The position numbers and the translations under genes are program-made. This document shows, one piece after another, positions 45,857 through 54,523 of a stretch of 64,000 bases of DNA (its first letter is position 1; each line of letters begins with the position of its first letter). This stretch comes from Aquipseudomonas guryensis (lineage in GTDB: Bacteria; Pseudomonadota; Gammaproteobacteria; Pseudomonadales; Pseudomonadaceae): the NCBI RefSeq assembly GCF_014164785.1, contig NZ_JACJFN010000002.1:310001-374000 (forward strand), given 5' to 3'. Below the pieces are notes generated by a model that was given only the letters and a program-made list of their open reading frames with translations, was not told the origin of the DNA and did not search any database.

Positions 45857-48514
45857 ATGCGTACCGAACAGCCGAAAATGATCTACCTCAAGGACTATCA
45901 GGCCCCCGACTACCTGATCGACGAGACCCACCTGACTTTCGAGCTGTACGAGGATCACACCCTGGTGCATGCCCAACTGGTGATGCGCCGCAACCCGGCC
46001 TGCGGCGCCGGCCTGCCGCCGCTGGTGCTGGATGGTCAGCAGCTGGAGTTGCTGAACCTGGCCCTGGATGACCGTGAGCTGACGGCCGCCGACTACCAGC
46101 TGGACGACAGCCACCTGACCCTGCAGCCGACCCAGGAACGCTTCGTCATCGACAGCAGCGTGCGCATCCACCCGGAAAGCAACACCGCGCTTGAGGGCCT
46201 GTACAAGTCCAGCGGCATGTTCTGCACGCAATGCGAGGCCGAAGGCTTCCGCAAGATCACCTATTACCTCGACCGCCCGGACGTGATGAGCAAGTTCACC
46301 ACGACCGTCAGCGCCGAGCAGCACAGCTACCCGGTGCTGCTCTCCAACGGCAACCCGATCGCTACTGGCAGCGAAGGCGACGGCCGCCACTGGGCGACCT
46401 GGGAAGATCCGTTCATGAAGCCGGCCTACCTGTTCGCCCTGGTCGCCGGCGACCTCTGGTGCGTGGAAGACCGCTTCACCACCATGAGCGCCCGCGAAGT
46501 GACCCTGCGCATCTATGTCGAGCCGGAGAACATCGACAAGGTGCAGCACGCCATGGACAGCCTGAAAAAGTCGATGAAGTGGGACGAAGAGGTGTACGGG
46601 CGCGAGTACGACCTGGACATCTTCATGATCGTCGCGGTCAACGACTTCAATATGGGCGCCATGGAGAACAAGGGCCTCAACATCTTCAACTCCAGCTGCG
46701 TGCTGGCCCGTGCCGAGACCGCCACCGACGCCGCGCACCAGCGCGTCGAGGCGGTGGTGGCCCATGAATACTTCCACAACTGGTCGGGCAACCGCGTGAC
46801 CTGCCGCGACTGGTTCCAGCTGTCGCTCAAGGAAGGCTTCACCGTGTTCCGCGACAGCGAGTTCAGCGCCGACATGAACTCGCGCACGGTCAAACGCATC
46901 GAAGACGTGGCCTACCTGCGCACCCATCAGTTCGCTGAGGATGCTGGTCCGATGGCCCACCCGGTACGCCCGGATGCGTATATGGAAATCTCCAACTTCT
47001 ACACCCTGACCATCTACGAGAAGGGTTCCGAAGTGCTGCGCATGATCCACACCCTGCTCGGCGCCGAGACCTTCCGCAAAGGTTCGGACCTGTACTTCGC
47101 CCGTCACGACGGCCAGGCGGTGACCTGCGACGACTTCGTCAAGGCCATGGAAGACGCCAGTGGCGTCGACCTGAGCCAGTTCAAACGCTGGTACACCCAG
47201 GCCGGCACGCCGCGTCTGGAAGTCAGCGAGAGCTACGACGCGGCAGCCAACAGCTACCGCCTGCAGTTCCGCCAGAGCTGCCCGGCCACGCCGGGGCAAG
47301 CCGAGAAGCTGCCGTTCGTCATCCCGGTCGAGCTGGCGCTGCTGGATGCCGAAGGCCGTGAGCTGCCGTTGCAACTGGTCGGTGAAGACAAGCCTGTAGG
47401 GCGCTCCCGCGTGCTGCAGGTGACCCAGGCCGAGCAGGCCTTCACCTTCCTCAACCTTGAGGCCAAGCCGCTGCCGTCGCTGCTGCGTGGTTTCAGCGCG
47501 CCGGTCAAGCTGAGCTTCCCCTACAGCCGCGACCAGCTGATGTTCCTCATGCAGCATGACAGCGACGGCTTCAACCGCTGGGAAGCCGGCCAGCAGCTAT
47601 CCGTGCAGGTGCTGCAGGAATTGATCGGCCAGCATCAGCGCGGTGAAGCACTGGTGCTCGATCAGCGCCTGGTCACGGCGCTGCGCAGCGTGCTGGAAAA
47701 CGCCAGCCTGGATCAGGCCATGGTCGCGGAGATGCTCTCGCTGCCGGGCGAGGGCTACCTCACCGAGATCAGCGATGTGGCCGATGTCGACGCCATCCAT
47801 GCCGCCCGCGAGTTTGCTCGCAGTGAGCTGGCCAGTGCGCTGTTCGAACCGCTGTGGGCGCGCTACCAGGCCAACCGCGAGCTGTCGCGCAGCACCGCTT
47901 ATGTCGCCGAGTCGGCGCATTTCGCCCGCCGCAGCCTGCAGAACATCGCGCTGTCCTACCTGATGCTGACCGGCAAGGCCGAGGTGCTGGCCGCCTGCCT
48001 GGAGCAGTTCGAGGTCTGCGACAACATGACCGAGCGCCTCGCCGCCCTGGCCGTGCTGGTCAACTCGTCGTTTGAGGCGGAGAAGAACGAGGCACTGAAG
48101 TCCTTCGCCGAGCATTTCAAGGACAACGCCCTGGTCATGGATCAGTGGTTCAGCGTGCAGGCCGCCAGCACCTTGCCAGGTGGCCTGTCGCGGGTGCAGG
48201 CGCTGATGCAGCACCCGGCCTTCACCATGAAGAACCCGAACAAGGTACGCGCGCTGATCGGTGCCTTCGCCGGGCAGAACCTGATCAACTTCCATGCGGC
48301 CGACGGCAGCGGTTACCGCTTCCTGGCCGACCAGGTGATCAGCCTGAACGCCTCGAACCCGCAGATCGCTTCGCGCCAGCTGGGCCCGCTGACCCGCTGG
48401 CGCAAGTACGACGCCTCGCGCCAGGCGCTGATGAAGGCTGAACTGGAGCGCATCCTGGCTTCCGGCGAGCTGTCCAGCGATGTCTTCGAGGTGGTCAGCA
48501 AGAGCCTCGCCTGA
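45857..48514 (+). CDS. pepN: Aminopeptidase N
   Basis: The 885-residue M1 zinc metallopeptidase removes N-terminal residues from peptides in the cytosol. The exopeptidase motif GAMEN is at about 267-271, the zinc site HEYFH at about 303-307, and the third zinc ligand Glu near 326 (SLKEG). The long C-terminal helical domain is complete. An AAGAGG box precedes the ATG. A perfect inverted repeat follows the stop. Confidence 0.97.
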   Translation: MRTEQPKMIYLKDYQAPDYLIDETHLTFELYEDHTLVHAQLVMRRNPACGAGLPPLVLDGQQLELLNLALDDRELTAADYQLDDSHLTLQPTQERFVIDSSVRIHPESNTALEGLYKSSGMFCTQCEAEGFRKITYYLDRPDVMSKFTTTVSAEQHSYPVLLSNGNPIATGSEGDGRHWATWEDPFMKPAYLFALVAGDLWCVEDRFTTMSAREVTLRIYVEPENIDKVQHAMDSLKKSMKWDEEVYGREYDLDIFMIVAVNDFNMGAMENKGLNIFNSSCVLARAETATDAAHQRVEAVVAHEYFHNWSGNRVTCRDWFQLSLKEGFTVFRDSEFSADMNSRTVKRIEDVAYLRTHQFAEDAGPMAHPVRPDAYMEISNFYTLTIYEKGSEVLRMIHTLLGAETFRKGSDLYFARHDGQAVTCDDFVKAMEDASGVDLSQFKRWYTQAGTPRLEVSESYDAAANSYRLQFRQSCPATPGQAEKLPFVIPVELALLDAEGRELPLQLVGEDKPVGRSRVLQVTQAEQAFTFLNLEAKPLPSLLRGFSAPVKLSFPYSRDQLMFLMQHDSDGFNRWEAGQQLSVQVLQELIGQHQRGEALVLDQRLVTALRSVLENASLDQAMVAEMLSLPGEGYLTEISDVADVDAIHAAREFARSELASALFEPLWARYQANRELSRSTAYVAESAHFARRSLQNIALSYLMLTGKAEVLAACLEQFEVCDNMTERLAALAVLVNSSFEAEKNEALKSFAEHFKDNALVMDQWFSVQAASTLPGGLSRVQALMQHPAFTMKNPNKVRALIGAFAGQNLINFHAADGSGYRFLADQVISLNASNPQIASRQLGPLTRWRKYDASRQALMKAELERILASGELSSDVFEVVSKSLA

Positions 48515-48516
48515 TG

Positions 48517-48560
48517 CTCTTTACGCCCCTTTCCTGCTGTCAGGGAAGGGGCGTAAAGAG
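48517..48560 (+). terminator. Long inverted repeat after pepN
   Basis: A 16-base stem, 48517-48532 with 48545-48560 (CTCTTTACGCCCCTT / AAGGGGCGTAAAGAG plus one G-T pair), is extended by CCTG/CAGG round a tiny loop. It begins two bases after the pepN stop. No T-run follows, so termination may be weak or the stem may protect the 3' end. Confidence 0.6.
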
Positions 48561-48953
48561 TGTTACCTAGCGCTTGCTTGGTAGCGCTATCTGTTACCGC
48601 TACGCGTCAGTCTGTTTCCTTTCCGCCTGATCAGTTTTTCCCTCTCGGAAGCCCGGTTTTCCTGGCTTTTCTCTGCTTTAAAACACCCTCAATTACTCAA
48701 GGTTCGATTGCGCCAAATGCACGGTCGAATCGGGACAAAGCCGTCTGATTTTTTGGCTGTGATCATTTTTTGATCGGCTTTTTCGGCTCTTCTACAGCCT
48801 TCGCCATGGCTGGAAAAAACACCGATGGTTTCGGCGCTTCTGGTATCGATCTTGTATTGGCTACTCCGCTTGCCTGCACACGAAGCGCTCATCGCGCACT
48901 AGCTGCAGGCGTCATCTGCCCATAACAAGAACAACACACCATTGGAGCCGAAG
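48561..48953. other. Gene-free region before the DUF1302 gene
   Basis: This 393-base gap is lower in G+C than its surroundings. It contains TGATCATTTTTTGATC (an interrupted palindrome near 48759-48775) and must hold the promoter of the envelope cluster. A TTGG...CTTGC arrangement near 48857-48873 resembles a sigma54 promoter but has 11 instead of 10 bases between GG and GC. I see no convincing small gene or RNA. Confidence 0.5.
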
Positions 48954-50891
48954 ATGGATATGCCTTTGCGCAAATCTTCACTGAGCCTGGCGCCTGCCAG
49001 TGCGGGTTTTGCCCTGGCGGGACTCTTGCCCTTGCTATTGGCAGTGCCGGCGCAAGCCGTGGAATTCAGTGTCGCCGACGACGAAATCACCGGTTCGCTG
49101 GATACCACGCTGTCCTATGGCCAGCTGTACCGGGTGCAGGGCCAGGATAAGAGCAACGATGACACCAACGGCAACGACGGTAACCGCAACTTCGATACCG
49201 GCCTGGTTTCCGAGGTGTTCAAGATCACCTCCGAGCTGGAGGCCAATTACCAGAACTACGGTTTGTTCGTGCGTGGCACGGCGTTCTATGACACGCAGAT
49301 CATGGACAAGCGCAACGACAACGACGACTACCGGCCCAGCCAGGGTTACCCGAACAACAACCACTTCACCGACGAGACCCGGCACAAGGCTGGGCGCGAT
49401 GCGCAGATCCTCGATGCCTATGTGTATGGCAACTGGGATGTGGGCGATATGCCGCTGACCGTCAAGGTCGGCAGCCAGGTGTTCAACTGGGGTGAGGGCA
49501 TCTTCTACCGCGGCGGGATCAACACCACCAACCCGGTGGATGCGGCCAAGTTCCGCCTGCCGGGGGCCGAGCTGAAAGAAGTGCTGGTGCCGGTCGAGGC
49601 CTTCAACTTCAACATCGGCCTGACCGATAACCTGTCGCTGGAATCCTTCTACCAGTGGAACTGGAAGGAGAGTGCGATCGACCCGGTCGGTACCTATTTC
49701 TCCGAGACCGATCTGTTCGCCGCGGGCGGTAATACCGCCTACACCGTGTATGACAACCCGCTGGTCGGTACGGTGATGTCTGCTTACCAGGCAGAGACCG
49801 CTTCCGGCCTGGTGGGTAATGGGCCTTTCGGGCCGAATGCTTATCTGGATTCAAATACCAATACATTCAAAGTGGCTAACGTCGGCGGCGACATCAACGC
49901 CAAGAATGACGGCCAGTACGGCTTCGCTCTGCGCTATGTGGCCGAGGAGCTGAACCTGACCGAGTTTGGCCTGTACTACATCAACTACCATTCGAAAGAG
50001 CCGCAGATAGCGGTGGACATGGGCGACTATCAGGGTGTCGATATGGCGGCCCTGGGCGCCGCACAGGGGCTTTTTGCCCCGGCGGTCGCCACCTTTGACG
50101 CGGCCAGTAATGCCATCGCCCGCCGCGAGTACGTGGAAGACATCCGCGTCTACGGTTTCAGTTTCAACACCACCATTGGCGAGGCCTCGGTGTTCGGCGA
50201 GCTGGCCTACCGGCCCAACCTGCCGGTCGGTATCAGCGCCACCAACGACCTGCTGGGTGATCTGCTGGTACAGGGGTTTGGAATCACCCCGGTTGCAACC
50301 GATATCTATGATGCCAGCGTGCCAGATGACCAGGCTTGTGCCGCTATCTCCGGCAAGCAGCTGTGCCGCAGTCCGATCTTCCATAACTACGAGCGGGTCG
50401 AGGCCTACAACGCTTCGCTGGGCACTATCTACAACTTCGGCGCGGGGCTCAGCTTCGACTCGCTGTTCGGCGTGGCCGAGCTGGCCTCCGAGCATGTCCG
50501 TGCCAGCAGCCTGAGCTACACCGCCTATGACGGTTCCCAGCGCGGTTTCGCCGGGCGGCCCAATGGTGCCTATGTGTCCGGTTACGCCGATGGCGATCAG
50601 ATCAGCCGGGATGCCTATGGCTACACCATGGCCCTCTACGGCACCTGGAACGACGTCTATGCCGGGGTCAACCTGTCGCCCTTCGCCGTGTTCAAGCACA
50701 ACTTCCAGGGTAACTCGCACCAGACCGGTAACTTCGTCGAAGGGGCCATGGCCTACACGGTTGGCGTGAGTGCCAGTTACCTCAACAGCCTGGAAGCGGA
50801 ACTGCAGTACACCGAGTTCTACGGCGGCGGGCAGAACAACAGTGGGCGTGACCGCGACAACGTCGGGATCAACGTCAAGTATTCCTTCTAA
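48954..50891 (+). CDS. DUF1302 outer-membrane beta-barrel protein
   Basis: The 645-residue exported protein has a signal peptide (cleavage near AQAVEF) and alternating aromatic strands throughout. It ends in VGINVKYSF, a typical terminal Phe beta-signal of outer-membrane barrels. Inner features such as VGSQVFNWGEGIFYRGGINTTNPVD are shared with the DUF1302 family as I recall it. It is usually found beside DUF1329 genes, as here (61 bases apart). It is presumably a channel or receptor for hydrophobic compounds; that role is inference. I chose the ATG at 48954 after GGAG; an in-frame TTG lies four codons upstream. Confidence 0.88.
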   Translation: MDMPLRKSSLSLAPASAGFALAGLLPLLLAVPAQAVEFSVADDEITGSLDTTLSYGQLYRVQGQDKSNDDTNGNDGNRNFDTGLVSEVFKITSELEANYQNYGLFVRGTAFYDTQIMDKRNDNDDYRPSQGYPNNNHFTDETRHKAGRDAQILDAYVYGNWDVGDMPLTVKVGSQVFNWGEGIFYRGGINTTNPVDAAKFRLPGAELKEVLVPVEAFNFNIGLTDNLSLESFYQWNWKESAIDPVGTYFSETDLFAAGGNTAYTVYDNPLVGTVMSAYQAETASGLVGNGPFGPNAYLDSNTNTFKVANVGGDINAKNDGQYGFALRYVAEELNLTEFGLYYINYHSKEPQIAVDMGDYQGVDMAALGAAQGLFAPAVATFDAASNAIARREYVEDIRVYGFSFNTTIGEASVFGELAYRPNLPVGISATNDLLGDLLVQGFGITPVATDIYDASVPDDQACAAISGKQLCRSPIFHNYERVEAYNASLGTIYNFGAGLSFDSLFGVAELASEHVRASSLSYTAYDGSQRGFAGRPNGAYVSGYADGDQISRDAYGYTMALYGTWNDVYAGVNLSPFAVFKHNFQGNSHQTGNFVEGAMAYTVGVSASYLNSLEAELQYTEFYGGGQNNSGRDRDNVGINVKYSF

Positions 50892-50952
50892 CCCCTTTCG
50901 CAGCAGTCAGGCTCCACAGACCTGGCCGCTGACACGTTAACGGAGAATTGCA

Positions 50953-52323
50953 ATGTTGAAGACACGCTCGCTGATCGGCGCGGCGGTGGCTCTGGCCCTG
51001 TATGCAGGCGGGGCGCTGGCTGCAGTCGCACCGCAGGATATCGCCAAGCTGGGTTCCAGCCTGACGCCCTTCGGCGCAGAGAAGGCCGGCAACGCCGCTG
51101 GCACCATTCCCGAATGGACCGGCGGCATCACTCAGGCTCCGGCTGGCTATGCGGGCAAGGGCAAGCACCATGTCGATCCGTTCCCGGATGATAAGCCGCT
51201 GTTCACCATCACCAAGGCCAATCTGGAGCAGTACAAGGACCAGCTGACGGCGGGGCAGATCGCCTTGTTCAACAACTACCCGGACAGCTTCCAGATGCCG
51301 ATCTACCCGACCCGGCGTTCCGGCTCGGCGCCGCAGTGGGTGTACGACAACAGCATCAAGAATGCTGCCACGGCCAAGCTGCTGGATGGTGGTAATGGCT
51401 TTGCCGATGCCTATGGTGGCATTCCCTTCCCGATTCCGCAGAGCGGCGTCGAGGCGCTGTGGAACCATATCGTGCGTTATCGCGGCAGCTACATCGTGCG
51501 CCGCTCGGCGGAAGTGGCGGTGCAGCGCAATGGCGCCTATTCGCCGGTGGTGTCGGAGCAGGAGGCATTGTTCCGCTACTACGATCCGAAAAGCGCCTAC
51601 GCCGATCTGAACAACATCCTGTTCTACTACCTGTCCTTCACCAAGAGCCCGGCGCGCCTGGCCGGTGGTGCGGCGCTGGTCCACGAGACCCTCGATCAGG
51701 TCAAGGAGCAGCGCCAGGCCTGGGCCTACAGCGCCGGTCAGCGCCGGGTGCGGCGTGCGCCGAACCTGGCCTACGACACGCCGATTGCCGCCTCCGAGGG
51801 GCTGCGTACCGCCGATGACACCGACATGTTCAACGGCGCACCGGATCGCTACGACTGGAAGCTGCTGGGCAAGAAGGAAATCTACATTCCCTACAACAAC
51901 TACAAGATCTCCAGCCCGGAGGTGAAATACAGCGACCTGCTGCAGGTCGGTCACGTCAATCCGGCGCTGACGCGCAACGAGCTGCATCGGGTCTGGGTGG
52001 TCGAGGGCACCTTGAAGCCCGGTGCGCGGCACATCTACTCCAAGCGCACCCTGTACCTCGACGAGGACAGCTGGCAGGCCGCAGTGGTCGACCAGTACGA
52101 CGGGCGCAACGAGCTGTGGCGCGTGTCGATCGCCTACCTGAAGAACTACTACGACCTGCCCACCACCTGGTCGGCGATGGAGGCCTACCACGACCTGCAG
52201 GGCCGTCGTTACCACGTGCAGAACCTCGACAGCGAGGAGCCGGGCACCGTCGACTTCTTCCAGAAAGTCCCCGAGGACAGTGAGTTCACGCCTTCCGCCC
52301 TGCGTCGCCGCGGTACCCGCTGA
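50953..52323 (+). CDS. DUF1329 periplasmic protein, copy 1
   Basis: The 456-residue exported protein has a signal peptide (cleavage near ALAAV) and the DUF1329 body. Landmarks include GTIPEWTGGIT, GGIPFPIPQSGVEALWNHI, RRVRRAPNLAYDT and a C-terminal half with RYDWKLLGKKEIYIPYNNY and DEDSWQAA. The family is thought to have a LolA-like fold that shields lipids; this is established only by analogy. An ACGGAGAA box precedes the ATG. It is closely similar to copy 2 at 52966-54324. Two hairpins, the second a good terminator, follow. Confidence 0.88.
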   Translation: MLKTRSLIGAAVALALYAGGALAAVAPQDIAKLGSSLTPFGAEKAGNAAGTIPEWTGGITQAPAGYAGKGKHHVDPFPDDKPLFTITKANLEQYKDQLTAGQIALFNNYPDSFQMPIYPTRRSGSAPQWVYDNSIKNAATAKLLDGGNGFADAYGGIPFPIPQSGVEALWNHIVRYRGSYIVRRSAEVAVQRNGAYSPVVSEQEALFRYYDPKSAYADLNNILFYYLSFTKSPARLAGGAALVHETLDQVKEQRQAWAYSAGQRRVRRAPNLAYDTPIAASEGLRTADDTDMFNGAPDRYDWKLLGKKEIYIPYNNYKISSPEVKYSDLLQVGHVNPALTRNELHRVWVVEGTLKPGARHIYSKRTLYLDEDSWQAAVVDQYDGRNELWRVSIAYLKNYYDLPTTWSAMEAYHDLQGRRYHVQNLDSEEPGTVDFFQKVPEDSEFTPSALRRRGTR

Positions 52324-52378
52324 GTTTTTCCTGCACCCCGGCGCATGCCTAGCCTGCGTCGCGCCCACGTGCTACTCC

Positions 52379-52436
52379 GGCCGCTCGCTCGAGCGGCCCT
52401 TTGCGGCACGGTCTGTGACCGTGCCGACATTTTTTC
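52379..52436 (+). terminator. Tandem hairpins, second one a strong terminator
   Basis: GGCCGCTC/GAGCGGCC (52379-52398) is followed by CGGCACGGTC/GACCGTGCCG (52404-52426) and then ACATTTTTT. The second hairpin is a good intrinsic terminator after DUF1329 copy 1. Confidence 0.85.
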
Positions 52437-52541
52437 GCCTGACCTTACAGCCTGTTTCGGACTTCTTGGTCGCTTCCTTTGCGCGTGCGCTGCTCGGCGC
52501 TTTTGCCACTATCAATCTGCTTAACTGCGCCGCGGTCGAGC

Positions 52542-52813
52542 TTAGGGTCTGTTGTCGTTTCGTTCACGGCCGCGACGGAGCCCTTTTTTGCGCGGGGCTA
52601 GGCGCGAGACGCGAAGTTTGGTCGTCCAAATGAGCCGTCGAGTAACGACGTCCCGCGCAAAAACGGGCCCGTCCCTGAGGGTTGCGCGCAAAATCGCGCC
52701 ATGCGTCGTTGCGAGACTTGGCAAGGGAATGACCATTGCCTGCGTCCCGCGCCTAGCCTGGCGCGATTTTGCGCTGCAACGCGGTTCGCGAACGAAACGG
52801 CAACAGACCCTAA
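52542..52813. mobile_element. MITE-like element with terminal inverted repeats
   Basis: The ends at 52542 and 52813 are inverted repeats of about 27 bases. Both read TTAGGGTCTGTTG then Y-CGTTTCGTTC inward, with only a few mismatches. The TA dinucleotide just outside GGGTCTG occurs on both sides, as expected for TA-targeting (IS630/Tc1-mariner-like) elements. Inside are two further inverted repeats, 52580-52596 with 52652-52668, and 52683-52701 with 52759-52778, so the single strand can fold into a three-way structure. The element is 272 bases, has no transposase gene, and base composition (very high CpG) differs from the neighbours. Overlapping short frames within it are not genes. Confidence 0.82.
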
Positions 52814-52965
52814 TTCGCCACTGAGTCATTACCGACAATGCCCTGTACCATGCGCGCGCCTGGTAGTGCGGCAGGTTTTCCGGAATGCATGGGTTTTCCG
52901 GCGCAACCTGGCGGTGATCTGTAGAAGCGGCTGGCTTGGCTGGCCTGAACGAAGGGAGCAACGGA

Positions 52966-54324
52966 ATGTTGAAAGGAGTTTTCGCGGCGGGCCTGCTGGT
53001 ATGCCTGTCGAATGCCATGGCGGCTGTGTCGCCACAGGAAGCGGACAAGCTCGGGGTCAGCTTGACGCCGCTGGGGGGAGAGAAGGCGGCGAATGCCGCA
53101 GGCACCATCCCCGCCTGGAGCGGCGGCATTACTCAGCCGCCAGCAGGTTACGCCGGGGCAGGGCAGCACCATGTCGATCCGTTTGCGGACGATAAGCCGC
53201 TGTTCACAATCACCCAGGCCAATCTGGAACAGTACAAGGCCAACCTGACCGCGGGCCAGATCGCTCTGTTCAAGGCCTATCCGGGCAGCTTCCAGATTCC
53301 GGTCTACCCGAGCCGCCGCACTGCGTCGGCGCCGCAGTGGGTGTATGACAACACGCGCAAGAACGCCAGCGCAGCCACGCTGCTGAAGGACGGCAATGGT
53401 TTCACCGGCGCTTACGGCGGCATTCCGTTCCCGATTGCCCAGGATGGCCTCGAAGCGCTGTGGAACCATATCGCGCGTTATCGCGGCACCTATGCGGTGC
53501 GTCAGTCCTCGGATGCCAGCGTGCAGCGCAACGGCAGCTACGGCCTGGTTACCGTACGCCAGGAAGCGCTGTTCAACTACTACCAGCCCGGTGGTTCGGC
53601 GGCTGATCTGGACAATCTGCTGTTCTACTACATGGCGGTGACCAAGAGTCCGGCGCGACTGGCCGGTGGCGCACTGCTGGTGCACGAGACCCTTGATCAG
53701 GTCACCCAGGCCCGACAGGCCTGGGCCTATGCCGCCGGCCAGCGGCGCGTGCGGCGGGCGCCGAACGTGGCCTACGACACGCCCCTGACCACCGCGGACA
53801 ATCTGATGACCGCAGACGACAAGGACATGTTCAACGGCTCGCCGGATCGTTACGACTGGCAGTTGCTGGGCAAACGCGAGATCTACATTCCGTACAACAA
53901 CTACCGGTTGTCCAGCCCGGACGTGAAGTACGAGCAGCTGATCAAGCCGGGCCATCTCGATCCGCAGTATACCCGTTACGAGCTGCACCGGGTCTGGGTG
54001 GTCGAGGGCAAACTGAAGGCGGGCGCCCGCCATGTGTATGGCAAGCGCACCCTGTACCTCGACGAGGACAGTTGGCAGGCTGCCGCCGTCGACCAGTACG
54101 ACAGTCGCGGCGAGCTGTGGCGCGTCTCGCTGGCCTACCTGAAGAACTACTACGAGCTGCCGACCACTTGGTCGGCGCTGGATGTGTTCCATGATCTGCA
54201 ATCCGGGCGCTATTACGTGCAGAACCTGGATAACGAAGAGCGTGGCACCAGTGACTTCAGTCAGCCCACGCCGGAGGCCAGTCACTTCTCGGTGGCCACG
54301 CTGCGGCGTCTCGGTACGCGTTGA
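52966..54324 (+). CDS. DUF1329 periplasmic protein, copy 2
   Basis: The 452-residue exported protein (signal cleavage near AMAAV) is collinear with copy 1 over its whole length and identical in long patches (HHVDPF, YDNTRKNAS versus YDNSIKNAA, RRVRRAPN, VVEGKLKAGARHVY versus VVEGTLKPGARHIY). It is a tandem duplicate that has since diverged. I chose the ATG at 52966 (MLKGVFAAG) with an AAGGGAG box; the frame is open ten codons upstream. It is separated from copy 1 by a terminator and the MITE-like element, so it may need its own promoter; none is obvious. Confidence 0.87.
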   Translation: MLKGVFAAGLLVCLSNAMAAVSPQEADKLGVSLTPLGGEKAANAAGTIPAWSGGITQPPAGYAGAGQHHVDPFADDKPLFTITQANLEQYKANLTAGQIALFKAYPGSFQIPVYPSRRTASAPQWVYDNTRKNASAATLLKDGNGFTGAYGGIPFPIAQDGLEALWNHIARYRGTYAVRQSSDASVQRNGSYGLVTVRQEALFNYYQPGGSAADLDNLLFYYMAVTKSPARLAGGALLVHETLDQVTQARQAWAYAAGQRRVRRAPNVAYDTPLTTADNLMTADDKDMFNGSPDRYDWQLLGKREIYIPYNNYRLSSPDVKYEQLIKPGHLDPQYTRYELHRVWVVEGKLKAGARHVYGKRTLYLDEDSWQAAAVDQYDSRGELWRVSLAYLKNYYELPTTWSALDVFHDLQSGRYYVQNLDNEERGTSDFSQPTPEASHFSVATLRRLGTR

Positions 54325-54340
54325 AAAAACGCTGAAGGCA

Positions 54341-54370
54341 CAAAGGCCGCTACAGTTGTAGCGGCCTTTG
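54341..54370 (+). terminator. Terminator after DUF1329 copy 2
   Basis: CAAAGGCCGCTAC and GTAGCGGCCTTTG form a 13-base stem with a 4-base loop; the T-tract is part of the 3' arm, and an A-run lies upstream. Confidence 0.8.
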
Positions 54371-54438
54371 TCATATAAGCTGCGGAACTGCGCGCAGCCG
54401 CGGGGCAGGTCGCTTAACAAAACATAACGTCACGCCGA

Positions 54439-54466
54439 TTGTCAGATTTTTCCAAAGCCGTATAGC
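54439..54466 (+). promoter_or_regulatory. Putative sigma70 promoter of the YCF48/RND pair
   Basis: TTGTCA (54439-54444), a 16-base spacer and TATAGC (54461-54466) resemble a sigma70 promoter, placed about 58 bases before the YCF48-like gene and after the preceding terminator. Confidence 0.5.
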
Positions 54467-54523
54467 ATGCTGGGTCTGCCAATAAGGCATGCACCCACCT
54501 ATAAGAATAAAGGGGGAAGTTTT

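Noticed and set aside
48857..48875. Sigma54-like box (TTGG...CTTGCC) before the DUF1302 gene
   Set aside because: GG and GC are separated by 11 bases instead of the 10 required, so it is probably chance.
52552..52824. Short arginine-rich frame inside the MITE-like element
   Set aside because: It lies within the inverted-repeat element, reflects its CpG-rich palindromes, and matches no family.
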